The notes under the pieces are model-generated. The model searched no databases and was not told the DNA's origin. It saw nothing but the letters and a program-made list of their open reading frames with translations. Made by a program: the position numbers and the translations under genes. Shown in pieces: positions 14,001 through 27,209 of a stretch of 64,000 nt of DNA; position 1 is the stretch's first letter; every line of letters starts with the position of its first letter. Origin of the DNA: Homalodisca vitripennis (taxonomy: Eukaryota > Arthropoda > Insecta > Hemiptera > Cicadellidae); the NCBI RefSeq assembly GCF_021130785.1, contig NW_025778911.1:1-64000 (forward strand), given 5' to 3'.

Positions 14001-17000
14001 GTTGGTAATATCTTCCACTCACATTTTGCTATTATCCTTTGATTATCTCTTTTATTCCTCAATTGTATAAAGAAAAATAGAGCATAAATTACTTATAAGC
14101 TTCAACGTACAGTATATAAACGCTTATAACTCCCAAGGATACAACTTATGCAATTGTGAAGATGAATTTGTAAACTTTGAGTGTTTGTGAGTGAATTTGC
14201 AATGGATGGTTACGTATAAAACTAGTTTTAAACCAAACTTACACTTTTGGAGGTTGTTAGCTTTTCATCGTGATAAAATACTCGTATACATTACAACATT
14301 CAGAGTATCTGGTTCTCCTAATCGCCAACTACACAAATGATTTGATATAAATGGGTGAAAGTTCTCTAAGCTATATGACAATACTGAAGGTACAAATGTT
14401 GTGATACAATCCGTGATAAAGTTTGTGATTGATTAAAGATTTGGTGTGAGACTAGGGTTTCAACAACTGAATCTTAATTTGAGTAAACTTGACGATGCTT
14501 CATTGCAGGTTCTCAGAAACATCTTTATTAAAGGCCTTGCTGTGAGATTAGTAGGTTTACAAAGGTTGAAACTATAATTTAGTAAAATATAACTAAATAA
14601 CGGTACAAAACTTACATGTTATTTAATAAAAACGTTTCTGAAAGATATTATCAACTTATTTAAACAATAAAAATGTTACTCCCTCCACTTAAATCGTCTT
14701 ATGTAAGTTCTGTAAAATTTCCATCTTCTTATCTCAAAAAGTTTTATTTTGGCCACATTACAAGATGTCTACGAATAATGTTCTAAATGCCTTAAAATCC
14801 TCGTGGGGTTACAAAGTACAATTTTTGAACACTGCTTTAAAAAGACTACTCAGTTTAACCACGTATTGAGTGAGAATAAAAAAGAGACATAAAAAGACTC
14901 CTACGTCTCCTTGTGCCTGGGCCAACCATTATGTTTCGTTGATAACAAATGCGGGTATAATCGTCAACTGTAACCTTCTGTACTGGTCCTAGGTGGTTTT
15001 AGATAGTGTACCTACTTTGTAGTCATCAGAATTTTGATAGATTAATGGTGGCCTAAATGCATAATTAACATTTCGTTAGTCTCATTCCTAGATAGTACAA
15101 GACTAAAGAAAATATAATAGCCAAGATACATAATCTTGGAGAAACCCTACAAATTTTAAGACATAAAAACTGTACTCTTTAGAGGAACCTAACATTTTCA
15201 TTCTCTGACTGAAAATTTGGAATGCATTTAGCTTGCACGTTTTAAAATATATAGATTTTTTATAGCTATACTTAATTTTTATTTGGAACTTTTTGATTAG
15301 TTCCTACCCTCTAGATGAACTAACTGATCTTGGACTAAAATACAAACCTTGAAAAGTTTTCAATAAAGATTGTCTACTTATTAAAATATAAAAAAATTTA
15401 ATATTTTTATAATTTTAACTATTGTAATGGACTTTAAACTTATGGACTTTAATTATGTACTAAAATTATTACAGAGCTCTTAAAAATACAAAATTTTAGT
15501 GGACATTTTGCCCCGGGAGCTTTTACAACACGTTTAATCTTACAAGCAAGTTCCTGTCCAGCTGCAAAGCGGATTACATGAGAGCATGTCCTACATTGTC
15601 AACATGTCGGACACTTAACTCTCTTCACCTTTACTGACATTAACATGTTTAATAAAAACACTTTTTATTTATAGAACTTAGTCTCAAAGGTTCTTGTTCT
15701 AATTACATTACTAACTTTGTGTGTATCTCTTAAATATTAGTAAATATTTTTAATGCGATACAATTTTGAAGATTCTGAAAACATTTTATCAATATGTTAC
15801 GAAGTATGAATTGAAAAAATATAATAATATGACTTTCAAGACTATCGATTTCGCTTAAAGACTATAATCTTCCTGGTAATAAATAAAAAAGGAAACTTTA
15901 ATTTATTAAATAACTAAAATTGTATAAGTAAATCTTGCACAACGAATTTCGTGAAGCAAATGAAGAATATTCTACTACAAGTTATTTAATTGTTTCACTC
16001 CTCACCCTTATACGTTAAAAACTCTATGTGATATTGCTTGACGATAGTATTATTCTAAGATTCATCTTTAATTATTCAATAGGGACCTAGATATTCGAAT
16101 TAAATACAATAGTCGCTCTCACAACTAAAAAATGTTTAACTGTTAATGTTTTAAATTATTAAATTATAAGGGAAGCTTGTATCTAAAGTATCCATATAAC
16201 ATGAATCCGTGATGGTATCTACATCACTTTGATACATTATTTGCATCTATATGCAGACACGTTACACTACGTTTCGTTGAGAGAGCAATTTAGTTCAATT
16301 TAACTTTTAATTTAAAATTTATATTTAATTATAATTTCTGACTGTGAATATGACATAGTCATCCATTTCGGCCTTTCGTTTTCGGGCAAATCGGCCCCAA
16401 AATTATGGTAATTATTATTTGTGAAGCAAAGTATTAACTGGCAAAAATGTAGGTTGCCAAATGATTTTTAAGGAAACTTTTGGAATCACCTTTCTAAAAT
16501 GACAATAAAATACCACACAAAATATATAGAAATATTTAGTTGGTTGTTAATATAGAAAATATAATTTATTTGCTATATAAAAGTTAATCGATTTTACTAC
16601 AGACTGGAGCCAAATAAAATCTATCAGCACTTGTAATAATAGAAGTAAGGCAGATTGACCATAAGCTTGTATGTGATTAGGTCCCTAGAACAATGTTACA
16701 TCTTTCGAAGAACACGAGTAGTTTTATTAGGTTGCTTTAAACATTATTTGTTACAATGATATTTTTGTTCCAAAATCAACCAAATTCATTTATATAAATT
16801 TGTATAAAGATTTTCTAAAATATTTAAACAAGAGATCGCTACATTACATGTGTAACAAGATTCGCTCAGTTTCCACGAACAATTTCAATTTTGTAGCTCA
16901 TTTCTTTTAGAAATATTCTTCGGCCAGATATACAGACACAATAAGACCAGAAAGAATGGTCTACATTACCTGCAGATAAAGGACAAAACTGTACCAGTCT

Positions 17001-17580
17001 TCTATGACGCACAACTAAATTCTATATTTGTTAATGCGCCACCACAAAAATCTAAGTACAAGTAAAATTTCATGTAAAATTTGAAGTGTACAGATGAAGT
17101 ATTTCTCGAGCATCACACACATCGAGCACGTGCATTAACATTTTTGTTCATTACGTTTGGTTTCAAATAGTTAGGTGCTGAAATCAAATATTGTCACTGA
17201 CTTTTGAAATCGACATTCGAATCTTTTTTCACACATGATAAAAACAAATCAACGAAATTTTGCATGCCTAAAACACTGGGGATTTATTAAAACTTTCATT
17301 GTCAGTTTCTCGATCACGTACGTTGACGCTGGTGTAATTATTATTACATTTCCTAAGGTCGATTTAAAATATATTACATATACCTCGCAAAATACTATAG
17401 CGTATCTTAGAGACAATTCGTACATCGATGTCACAAAACACAGGTTGCGCTCCTGCACAATGAAATTAGCATTTGCTTCCGTTAGACTGTAGTCTATATT
17501 TAGAATACCAGGAATTTTTAATGGTTACTCACAGTAACTCAAAATAATTCAAATAATAATTGAGACAGTCAATTAAGCGA

Positions 17581-19137
17581 AAGTATATTTATACTGTCAA
17601 TGCAAGCCAATGTAAAGCCTTGAAAAACAGCACATCAAAAGATTTTTTCAACTTATCAGCCTCTTTTCTTAAAGACTTCGCGGTAGGTTTGGCTCCGATT
17701 TTAACCTATCTCTTTAACTCATCAATTTCAGAAGGAAAATTCCCTACCGATCTAAAGATAACCAAAATTGTTCCAATACCCAAATCAAAAAATACCTGTG
17801 ATGTATCTTCTTTCCGACCAATAGCCATCACCCCAGTTATCTCCAAAGTTTTTGAAAAAATTTTACACAGTAGAATGTTCAACTTTCTAAAGAAACACAA
17901 CATTTTATCTCCTTTTCAATATAGCTTTCAACCGCAGATGAACACTGAAGTAGCCATTGCTGCAGTGATTAAAAGGATCCTTTCATCTCTCGACGCCCGT
18001 GAGAAGGCTCTAGGCTTGTTCTGTGACCTTAGTAAGGCCTTTGATCATCAAATGCTACTTTCCAAATTGCAAAAATACGGTTTCCGAGGTGTTACTTTGG
18101 AATGGTTCAAAAGTTACTTGCAAGGTCGTATCCAATATGTCCAAATCCAGGATAACGGCAATCAGTGTTTTTCCGAATTTTCTATCGTCAAAACAGGTGT
18201 ACCCCAGGGCTCGATTCTTGGTCCCCTTCTATTTTCGATTTTCATTAATGATCTTCCAGATACAATCCTTCTAAATCAAAATAACAATGTCTGTCCCACA
18301 GTATCTCTTTTTGCAGATGATACTAGCCCGATTTTCAGCAACAAAAATTCAGTTTCCCTTTCCAACCAGTTCTCTGAAGTGTCATCCTCGCTCTCTCACT
18401 GGTTCACAGTAAATAAGCTTTTTCTTAAAGCGTTAAAAACACAGGTTATGGAGTTACAATCTCAAAAAAGCTTAAATGTTCCGAACATATACTCAATGAA
18501 CAATCAAAATGTTAGTAATTGTTTCAGTTATAAATTTCTAGGAGTTTTCTTCATGAAATGGAAAACTCATATAGAATCCTTGTTCAAACATATCAACTCA
18601 TCAATCTTTGCTCTGAGGTGTCTTTCAAAATTTTCCTCTCAGGAAGCTCTAGCCACGGCTTACTTCGGCTTGGCCGAATCAAGGCTAAGATATGGTCTTA
18701 TTTTCTGGGGGTTCTCGACCTTCCAACATTTTAATAGGATTTTCATCTTACAAAAGAGAGCTTTGAGAGTTGTTTGGGGACTAAGACCAGGCGAAGGCTG
18801 TAGAGAGCGGTTTCTTTCAAAGAAAATTTTCATGCTAACCAATCTTTTGATTTACCACTCATCAATTTTTGTTTTAAAAACCGCAATCTTTTCCCTCTAG
18901 CTCAACACGAGCACTTTACCCGACACAAAGGTAAATTAATATCCGACAGATTCAAACTTAGTCTGTTCAAAAATTCCATTTTTTACTACGTTCCAAAGAT
19001 TTTTAATTGGTTGCCTATAGAAAACCAGGTTAAAAACTCAGAAAATTTAAAATTCTTCACATGGGAATTAAAACGAATTTTGAATGAGACAGCTTTCTAC
19101 AGCCTTGGGGAAGCGATAGGCCCAATAGGGTTGTGAG
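17581..19137 (+). pseudogene. Reverse transcriptase of truncated non-LTR element, frameshifted
   Basis: RT would copy element RNA at the nicked target. The fingers region carries SFRPIAITPVISKVFEKI, the first catalytic aspartates lie in LFCDLSKAFD (about 18018-18050), the GVPQGSILGPLLFSIFINDLP block is intact at about 18198, and the second catalytic pair is FADD (about 18309-18320). After the thumb, the conserved LQKRALRVVWGL block is at about 18750. The frame breaks near 18880: the next residues (FTRHKGKLISDRF, then PKIFNWLP) continue in another frame to a TGA at about 19135-19137. The open frame begins on TTG with no ATG, so there is no genuine start. Non-functional. Confidence 0.8.
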
Positions 19138-19310
19138 GCCAGCAAGTCCATTTTAATTTTAATTTACTGCTACAGTTGTCCATTCACATTATTTGAATTC
19201 AAATTAGAGTATTTTTTAGTCACACGTATGAATTTTTTGTAATCGACTTGTAAAAAAATTGTACAATTTTCAATTGTATGAATAAATTCTCTGTCTTTTG
19301 TCTTTGCAAT
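17581..19310 (+). mobile_element. 5'-truncated non-LTR retrotransposon (Jockey/CR1-like)
   Basis: A reverse-transcriptase-coding fragment without endonuclease or ORF1. It runs to a non-coding 3' end with AATAAA at about 19281 followed by a short CT-rich tail (TCTCTGTCTTTTGTCTTTG). The 5' end is abruptly truncated in RT block 1, as expected from incomplete target-primed reverse transcription. I could not find a clear target duplication. The clade is uncertain: the C-terminal layout after RT fits Jockey/CR1-type LINEs without RNase H. Confidence 0.75.
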
Positions 19311-20042
19311 ACATTATATACTTTTATGTAAAGCCAGTGTAACGGTAAAGATATTACTGAATGTTACACTACTATTATATGCTCATATTTAATATTTCTT
19401 TATTATAATTTAGATATTGATATGACCATTAAGGTCATACATTCAATTTTATTTTCATACAAGTCTATAATGAAAACATATCTCTGAAATTTAACTAACT
19501 AAAAAAAAAAAAAAAAAAAAATAAAAAAAAACTGGAATGGAGGTTAATTAATAAAAAGTTACGAAAGACCATAAGGAGAAAGATCTAGAAAAAGGTCTAG
19601 ATAAAAGCTAGATTTAGAGATCTACAGAAAGATTACACCAGCAGTGTTGCTGATGGCTTGAGAGTAAGTTGCGAACGTCCAGCTCTACCTCGGCAATGGG
19701 GCAAGTAAAACATAGAAGAAGAGAATGATTTTACCGAAGAACTTCAGTTATTATTAGAAATAAGCTGCTATACAAGAGCACATTGCCTCTTCAATCTGAA
19801 TGTTTTATTTTAATGAGGACATTTTTTTGCAGGAAACCAAAAGCTACTTTACTAAGTTGTTAGATTGAAATACATGAAACATTTTTTTAAAACATCATTC
19901 TTTAAAATAAATTATGCATTTTTCTTCAGATAAATATGTAGGATCAGCAAGACAGATGGTAAAGGCAGTTCTTAGTAGGGCTGTTTCTGTTGTTATTTGA
20001 ATTCTTTTAACTCAAGGGACTAACATTCCAGAAATTTGTGCG

Positions 20043-20251
20043 GAGTAACAGCACTGTTATTAATTTTAAGTGAAGTTAAAAATATTGGACCTGCAGATCA
20101 AAGAATTATAGTTTTTATCAAAATTTGAGGTTATATATAGAAAATAAGAGTTACCTGAATGAGTAACAAGCACTGTTACGGACCTGCAGATCGAGACAGT
20201 ATAGTTCATATCAAAATTTGAGTGAATTTATAGAAAATTAGTTACCTGAAA
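20043..20251 (+). repeat. Imperfect tandem duplication (2 copies, ~115 and ~90 bp)
   Basis: Both copies carry, in order, GTAACA(A)GCACTGTTA, GGACCTGCAGATC, ATCAAAATTTGAG and AGTTACCTGAA. The second copy (from about 20161) is shorter by deletion between the first two blocks. Confidence 0.6.
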
Positions 20252-22545
20252 TACTCCTTAACCTTAAAAGATTGTCCAAGCAGTCACTTGTGTTTAAACT
20301 AGAGTAGCCCTCATCAAAATAGTTCGTTGACATTTCATGGGCATTGACCTGGCACTGCGGACCCCCGGCTGTTCTCTCTGAGGTGGCTGAGGTCACTAAT
20401 GTTTTTTTTTTATTTACGCGTCATTTGCCTAACGAATATTTGAAATCAAAACGTACGTAAATTTTTACAGTGACAGCTGATGTTTATTGTTTCCTTCACG
20501 TAAACTAGCAAGATTGATGGCCGTGGAATGTAGCGGGGGGGGGGGGAGGATCAGGCGAACCGTCGTAGATCAGCTAGTTTGGTGCGGGCTGCTCTTTTCA
20601 AGTTTGGGAAAAAAGTTCGTGGAAGTTTGGAAATAATATTGAACCAATTTTTCTTAATTTATTGAAAAAATTATAAATTTGTCTACATTAAATTCATAAA
20701 AAACTATAACTGTTGGTAGTAAAGACTAAAAAAGTAAACACTAGTGGTGGCCCTTTAGTGTCTAAATTGATAACAACTATGGAAAGATTGTTATTGCTTA
20801 AAGTCGTGGTTGTTGGCTAAAATGTCGTCTTTACGATGGGTGAAAATAGATTATAGATATTGACGTTAATGAAATATTAACACCACTTAGTGGAACATGC
20901 ACTTTGGGACAGATACTTAAGCTAATGAACCTCGAATTACATTCAATTATGAGCATGGTGTAGCAACTTAATGGTTACTATTTCTGTCAGTATCAACACA
21001 ACTAGCTTAGAGAACGTTTTAGAAATTATATAAATGCATTGCAATTAGAAATTCACCTTATACAACGAGTTACAGGAAAATTAGTAATATACAATACACA
21101 TAAATATATATTATTATTAAAATATTATTTTTGTAATAAATCCCCTAATAATACGATCTCTTATTATTCAATTGCTAGTAGAAGACAACATTCACTGTAT
21201 GGGCATACATCTCACTTTTTCTTGAAATCAAAAGAGAAATGATTTTTAAGAAATTACGCTATTTTGGTGGAGTTAGAAGTGTGAAGGTATCGAAGAGTTG
21301 TATGAAACGATTTTTTTTCTTTTATATTTTTTTACCTCGATACACTTAAAACCGTTAGTCAGATACATTCATGAATATACGAGTACATCTTTATACAACT
21401 AGATTAAGAGCAAATGTTGATAAGAGTTTAGCTCCCGTTCACCTTCCTCTTACGTGCAGTATCTGGAATCTGATGCTTTTGCAGTCTTGACTCCTAAAAT
21501 CTCGACTATGAACTAGAATCAAGTTCATCTGAAGGGATCCAAAATAGTCGGCGACAAAGAACGAAGAAGCTCAAAATGAACTCCCCGAATAGTTTGACAT
21601 CGAGATATCCGGAGTACAGACCGACATACCAGATGTCTATTGTAGTTACTAAGCTTATTGCCACATGTATATATGTGTACTCATGTATATATATGTGTAG
21701 TTCGTTTACCTGAAAACTAACAGCTTGTTCTTTGCTTGAAGTTTGTAACTGACAATGGAAGGTATGAAAGGACACTTTCACTTGCGCTAGTGTGACGTAA
21801 GTTTGTGTGATCTTGACTTATCGTGCTTGTGACTTGCATTCTGTGCAGTGACAACGCCAGGTTTAATTTTCGTTTTTGTGGACTACAAGCAGTTTTAGGA
21901 TATGTTACATTTCTTTTCTTTAATTTTTTTTCATTCTTTTTTAGTAGCAGTCCATGGCTACACGTTGTAGCTTTTAAGTACATGTATATTTTATAGAACC
22001 GATATTATAACCTTGCTTACCTAAAGTTGGTTAGTTTCAAATGAAAATTTTAACTTTATTGAGATAAATACGTTCCTATTGATTTAGGAAAGAACCCTGT
22101 TAACTTTGGGGTCAAACGATCAAGAGTAGTCCACTATCATCCAGTATGTGACAAGCACTTTTTTTATTATTTTGACGGAAAAATGAATGGTATTAATCAT
22201 GGAGATAAACTGCAGATTTGCAAATTATATAGTTAGATATAATGTTTTTGTTTTGTACAGAGATGTATTTCTCAAGGCAGGTGCCTGGGTTATATACTGA
22301 TCATTTGCATACTCACTTGCCTTATGAAAACGCCTTCCTTGTGATAGCTATTTTTCATATTAATTCATATGTCTAGAATAGTCTGATATGCTTACTTACG
22401 TATGTACTGAAACAGCGTAAGTAAGTTCACTAATCTTAATTTTGCACAACACGGCAAGGTATAGAGCTTGAGTTGTATTTACCGGAATTATGGATGGAAA
22501 ATATTTGGACTTGGGTTTGAGACTGGCATGTGTGACAACGTGTGT

Positions 22546-22983
22546 TTAAACTCTTGGATTAATAACGAGGAATAATATTAAATTCACTGAAACATTACCT
22601 ATCAGAGGCGGAGTTTTATACTGGTAATGTCCATTTGTTCCCAGAATCTTTGGAAAGGAAAGAGAAAATCCAAAAGCTTCAAAACACTGCTTTCCTCGGT
22701 CAATCCGTTCGTGTTTCTTTCTCTTGAGATGCCGATGAAATGATGCAGAATACGTATAATGCAAATGTGCCACGAAGGTTTGGGCTCCAAGGAGCCCCAA
22801 ATAAATTTGCGAGAAACCCTTATTTAGAGAAAAAATCTTTCCATGTTTACGATAGTCGCATGTTGCACTCTCAAAAGTGAGATTTAGATTTGGGAATTTT
22901 GTTTTATATTTGTCGGAAATTAAAAAAATTAAGACCATATTGGAAAAGATATAAATATTACAAAGTAAGTAAGATGGACACAA
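22546..22983 (-). CDS. Unrecognised open frame, doubtful gene
   Basis: A 145-codon minus-strand frame in a patch that is less AT-rich than its surroundings. It begins with a hydrophobic stretch, then a charged region (FHRHLKRKKHERIDRGKQC). I recognise no domain. No flanking splice sites or polyadenylation signal decide the matter. It could be an exon, an old repeat or chance. The local drop in AT content is the only reason it is listed. Confidence 0.12.
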   Translation of the reverse strand: MCPSYLLCNIYIFSNMVLIFLISDKYKTKFPNLNLTFESATCDYRKHGKIFSLNKGFSQIYLGLLGAQTFVAHLHYTYSASFHRHLKRKKHERIDRGKQCFEAFGFSLSFPKILGTNGHYQYKTPPLIGNVSVNLILFLVINPRV

Positions 22984-25900
22984 GTTTTTATTGAAACCTT
23001 TTTTTAGACTTCTAAAACAAAGTATGATTACGCTAAAGCTTTGGAATCTTATGAATAAATATTACTAAATAAAAAGAAGTCTGTAAATGCTTACAACAAA
23101 TAAGTAAAAATGTCGTGTTTTACTACGATTCGTGACTGTCTATGTGTGTTTTTGGTTAAGCTTTGGATAGTAAAAATTCTTTTTATTAAAATAAATCAAG
23201 TCGAGTCACAAGAATTTTCTTGGCACATTTTTACATGTAATGTAAAAAAAATATATATCTCAAATAAAATTATAATAATTTCTAAATAATATTTAGAAAT
23301 CGAAAAATTTGAATTAACACTATTATGACATTTATATTTTTACTTCATGCATACCCAGTTGTTTCAAAATCGATAACTGCTAATGGTTATGTGTTAAGTA
23401 AGGATTTTACACTGAAGTAAAACTAAAATTAAATGCTGGAAAGAGTACAAAACACTGTTGTTCCCTTTATAAAGAGCCGAGACAGTCGTGTCCTAATTAC
23501 TGGGCAGGATAGCGTCCTGAAATCCTTTGTTGGAGTTTCCTGTCTATCATTGCTCTCATTACGCCGTTAATATGACCCCTCTTCAACTGTAAAATCATTC
23601 TGTTTTCTTTTGAGTATTAAAGACTATATGTTTTCTTGTGAGTGACACAGATTGTTCAAGTAGCATTAAATATTTATGATTTTAGTTTATATTGTTTATT
23701 CGATTAGAAATTTTAATTGTTTACATTACATTAAAACTCGAATTCTCTGTAATTATTCTGTTAAAAATATAACAAAATTTAATTTGAAGTAGGTCATTTA
23801 TAGAACACATAATCCAAATTTTATGGGCTAACCATAAGTTAAGCATTTTAGGTAAGCATCTAGAAAACTTTTATCTTTGTTTATCTGAGGTTATTTCAAG
23901 AACGAACCCTCCATAGCTTTTAAATTTCGCATGAAGGAACATCGAGTTCTCATATACGCTTATTTAAATAACAAGTAATATTTAACTATTGCTCTTATCC
24001 TAATATATGCTTTGTAACGAACCTCGGCGATCATATACGGGTTTTAATATTATTATAATATTATTATGTGTTATTACACAAAGCCCACTTCGAATAGCAC
24101 ATCTTACGATTACGTATAAATACCTGTTCCAAAGGATCGTGCTTTTTTCTGTCAATCTCTGCAATAACTCTTGATACAAAGATCCTTGACTTGGTACACA
24201 CGTTCCTTATACTGGCCCAAAGAATAATTCTGATCAAAATTTTAAATGGCAAACTGGTAGTTGGCATAAGCAACCCAAAATGCCATTCAGTAGGTAAGCA
24301 ACCCAAGCCATAGTACGCAGCCATCAGAACCTGAGTTGGGCGATACTTGGCTAAAGACCTAAAAACATAAATCTTAGAATGGAATCTGCTAATATGATGG
24401 CAGGATCACATTCTGAGACTATCGGCCTCGGACCAAATTCACGAAATTGGATTTTGATGTATGTGTTTTGAATACAGAGAGGGATAAACAATAATTATTA
24501 ATTAATTTTCACCAAGCTTCAAGTTGCAAGTATAATTTAAAACAACTTTTATTCTTTTTTATTTATCTTCGTTGATTCGTAATTCTTGAATTTGTTGTAC
24601 CGATCACTTTTGGTATTGGATTAAAAGAGTCGAATGTTTGTCCGGTAGTAAAAAAGGTGCAATATGGTTAATCAATTGCTAAATCTGATTATTATCGTTC
24701 GTCTCTAAAATATTAGTATATAGATGTGTTTGCGACAAAATAATCTTGCATAACCAATAGGCAATTAAAATTAAAATGAAATCAGTTTAATCTTTTTGGT
24801 AATAATCAGAAAATCCAGTTAAAATAAAAAATGCCAATTATTCTAATTTAACATCAAACGAAAGTTGATTCTGTTTTAATGACTAGTTAGATGTTTACTT
24901 GGGAAAATAAGTTATGAAATCTTTCACTGCATTTAGTCTTACAAGAACCTTAATGTTTGAACAAAACTATTTTTTCGGCAAAATAAAAAAAAATAGATTA
25001 CAACTGTTAAATTAATTAGTAGTTATAGCGGATTATTAAAGGGCACATAATACAGAAGGTCAGTAATCAGTATTATGTTGAATTAGTCAAAGTTTACACA
25101 GGGTGTTCTTTAATTATCTAGCAGATTTGGTCTACACTAGAATACTTTTACTTACATTTACCTTCTAACTTTGTATTTAATTAATAAGAAGATTCGTATT
25201 ACTGCTTGTGTTTTGTAATTTAAATACCACATTATCTTATAAACTAATGTATATTTATTTAAAACCATGGTTTAATAACGGCGTATTAACAATCTATACG
25301 TTTTAATTAGTGCACGAATTAAAATATTATATTAATAAACTAAGAAAGTAATAGTTTGTGTAACAAATTTTATTAGTTTTGTTAATCAACTGTAAAAAGT
25401 CTGGACTTAGTTATTGGTTTTTTTTCTCAGACCGGCCATAGTAAATTTTATATATTACGTGAAAATTCTCTTTCAATGGACTTTCGGAATATTGCATAGT
25501 AAAGAGAAATTGGTACAACTCATAAACATACAAAATAAGCCATAAAGTATAGCTTGGGAGTAATGAATTATTAGTACCACATCGTTAAGATTAAAACAGC
25601 CAAATAAAATTAAGCATATTTTACATATAGTAAGGAATAAGTAAAAAAACGAAGAAAACGTTTTTGTAAGTAATAAACCATAGTTATTTCTGTATATAAT
25701 TACAAACCTATTTTTTTTGTATTGAACAGCATATCACTAATATGAAATTTTAAGTTTGTGTTTGCACTAATGTAATAAAAAATGTAGCAGTCAATAAAGA
25801 GCTCAAAAATAGTTACTACATTTTCCCATTTCCTGTCTTTTAGCCTTTTGAGCAACTTCCATCTAACCTTATTCCAGATTGAACTAGCAATTTGAAGTGG

Positions 25901-26190
25901 ACTATAATTGTTACTCTAGTCTTCATTTTAGGCATTTAACACAAATATGAGGCTAAACTAAAATTTTTTAAATAGTTTATATTCCATCTTTGGTATTGTT
26001 CGTCACGATTTTGACATTTTTCTACACTCAAATGAATTAACTGAATTTAATTACACACTGAAGCGTAATGTATTACTGAAAACTAAATAGTTTAAATTAA
26101 ATTACACGTAGGCAACAGTAAAGGCAAGTAGAAAATATTTGAATAAAAAAATTGGCAAGGAACGATCATGCATTTGTTTAATACATGGTA

Positions 26191-26410
26191 TAGAAACACG
26201 TGCGATTAGCCTACAAACTACGGACGACTGGTCTGTAAGACTTTCGTTACTTTTGTAATTTCCTTCAATACTGAGTCGTATCAGTTTATTTGTGTATAGA
26301 AAACACCTGCGATTAGCCTACAAACTGCGGACGTTTGGTCGGTAAGACCTTCGTTACGTTTTGTCATTTCCTTCAATACTGAGTCGTGTCAGTTTATTTG
26401 TGTATAGAAA
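26191..26410 (+). repeat. Two-copy tandem duplication, ~106 and ~114 bp units
   Basis: Copy 1 (26191-26296) and copy 2 (26297-26410) share TGCGATTAGCCTACAAACT, TCCTTCAATACTGAGTCGT and TCAGTTTATTTGTGTATAG with a handful of substitutions. The last block also resembles 50135-50160 (GACAGTTTATTTATAGATAA), so the unit is part of a wider dispersed repeat. Confidence 0.75.
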
Positions 26411-26577
26411 CGACAGAGTTCGATGATGGTCAATAGCTTTTGTCTGAGGGATAGAAAAGCCTCATCATAGCAGGTTGATGTTCTGAGAATGAAAAGAGCT
26501 ACAGGCTAGAAATTTTCATGCAACTTCAACAAAGCCTGTTACACGAAATTTGGTCTGGCATAATCCTACCTTGTATA
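26411..26577. repeat. Dispersed repeat related to 50090-50190
   Basis: The block GAGTTCGATGATGGTC resembles GAGTTTGATGATGGCAC at 50163-50179, and both are preceded by the TTTATTTxTxxATA block. This is the continuation of the tandem duplication and ends at the TA target of the DNA element at 26578. Confidence 0.35.
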
Positions 26578-26960
26578 CAGGGTGACCCACGAGTAAAAAA
26601 CTTCTCAGGTGGTTTCCTGTCATCAAGATAATGAAAAAATCTATATATAAACATATGTCGGAATACTTTTTTAGCCAACTACGGCTAGCGAAAGATTACG
26701 CATGATTTTCAGGGAGAGGACGGAAATAAAGCGAAACTCATGTTTTTATGGCTACACATAAAACATGTTATATGTTAAATTTATCGGATATTATTTAAAT
26801 CAACTGAAAATTGAATCAAATATGGCCCAGACCTGTAAGATATGACAAAATACACAAAATTCGGTCTTTAAAAACATGCTTTGTTTACATTTAAAGTATA
26901 TTAACTTCATTACATAAACAAAAACACACAAAATGTTTAACTAAAACTTGTAGAGAATCC

Positions 26961-27094
26961 AATTCTGATGAGAGTGATGTAGAATAGACCAATAATAAAC
27001 AAAAAGTTAAAAAAACATGTTTAATTAAATCAATATATGAAAAACATAATGAGACATTATTTTGATGAGAGGAAACCATCTGAGGACGTTTTTC

Positions 27095-27097
<3 letters not shown>
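26961..27097 (+). repeat. Long target-site duplication, left copy (137 bp)
   Basis: AATTCTGATGAGAGTGATGT through CGTTTTTCGGG, directly abutting the poly-T (poly-A of the minus-strand element). It matches 32535-32674 with no substitutions; the copies differ only by a 4-bp and a 1-bp indel. Confidence 0.9.
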
Positions 27098-27137
<40 letters not shown>

Positions 27138-27209
27138 CCTTTGGGATATTGGGGTGGATTCATAGATCCTCACACGTCAAACCTGAGCTTATTGTGTGCC
27201 CCTTTGATG

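Larger units (their letters stand above)
2567..17580. other. AT-rich spacer, no gene recognised
   Basis: About 15 kb of AT-rich DNA with only short chance reading frames, many opening on TTG or GTG. Islands of higher complexity stand out at about 4030-4180, 4590-4740, 8220-8400, 9430-9500 and 11520-11770; these are the only places I would look for conserved non-coding elements. No RNA gene, transposon terminus or exon with matching splice sites could be supported. Confidence 0.5.
19311..26190. other. AT-rich spacer, no gene recognised
   Basis: Contains a near-pure A run at 19501-19531, a G run at about 20535-20547, and a small GC-rich patch at 20340-20400. A weak 145-codon open frame (minus, 22546-22983) is described separately. 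I see no other element, splice-supported exon or RNA gene. Confidence 0.5.

Noticed and set aside
17560..17600. A real start codon for the 446-codon RT frame
   Set aside because: The frame opens on TTG and RT begins in mid-domain; this is a 5'-truncated retrotransposon, not a gene start.
21655..21705. Palindromic CACATGTATATATGTG-like repeats as a transposon end
   Set aside because: Low-complexity TA/TG sequence with no partner terminus or target duplication.
24064..24324. 86-codon minus-strand open frame
   Set aside because: No domain, no splice or polyadenylation context; likely chance.
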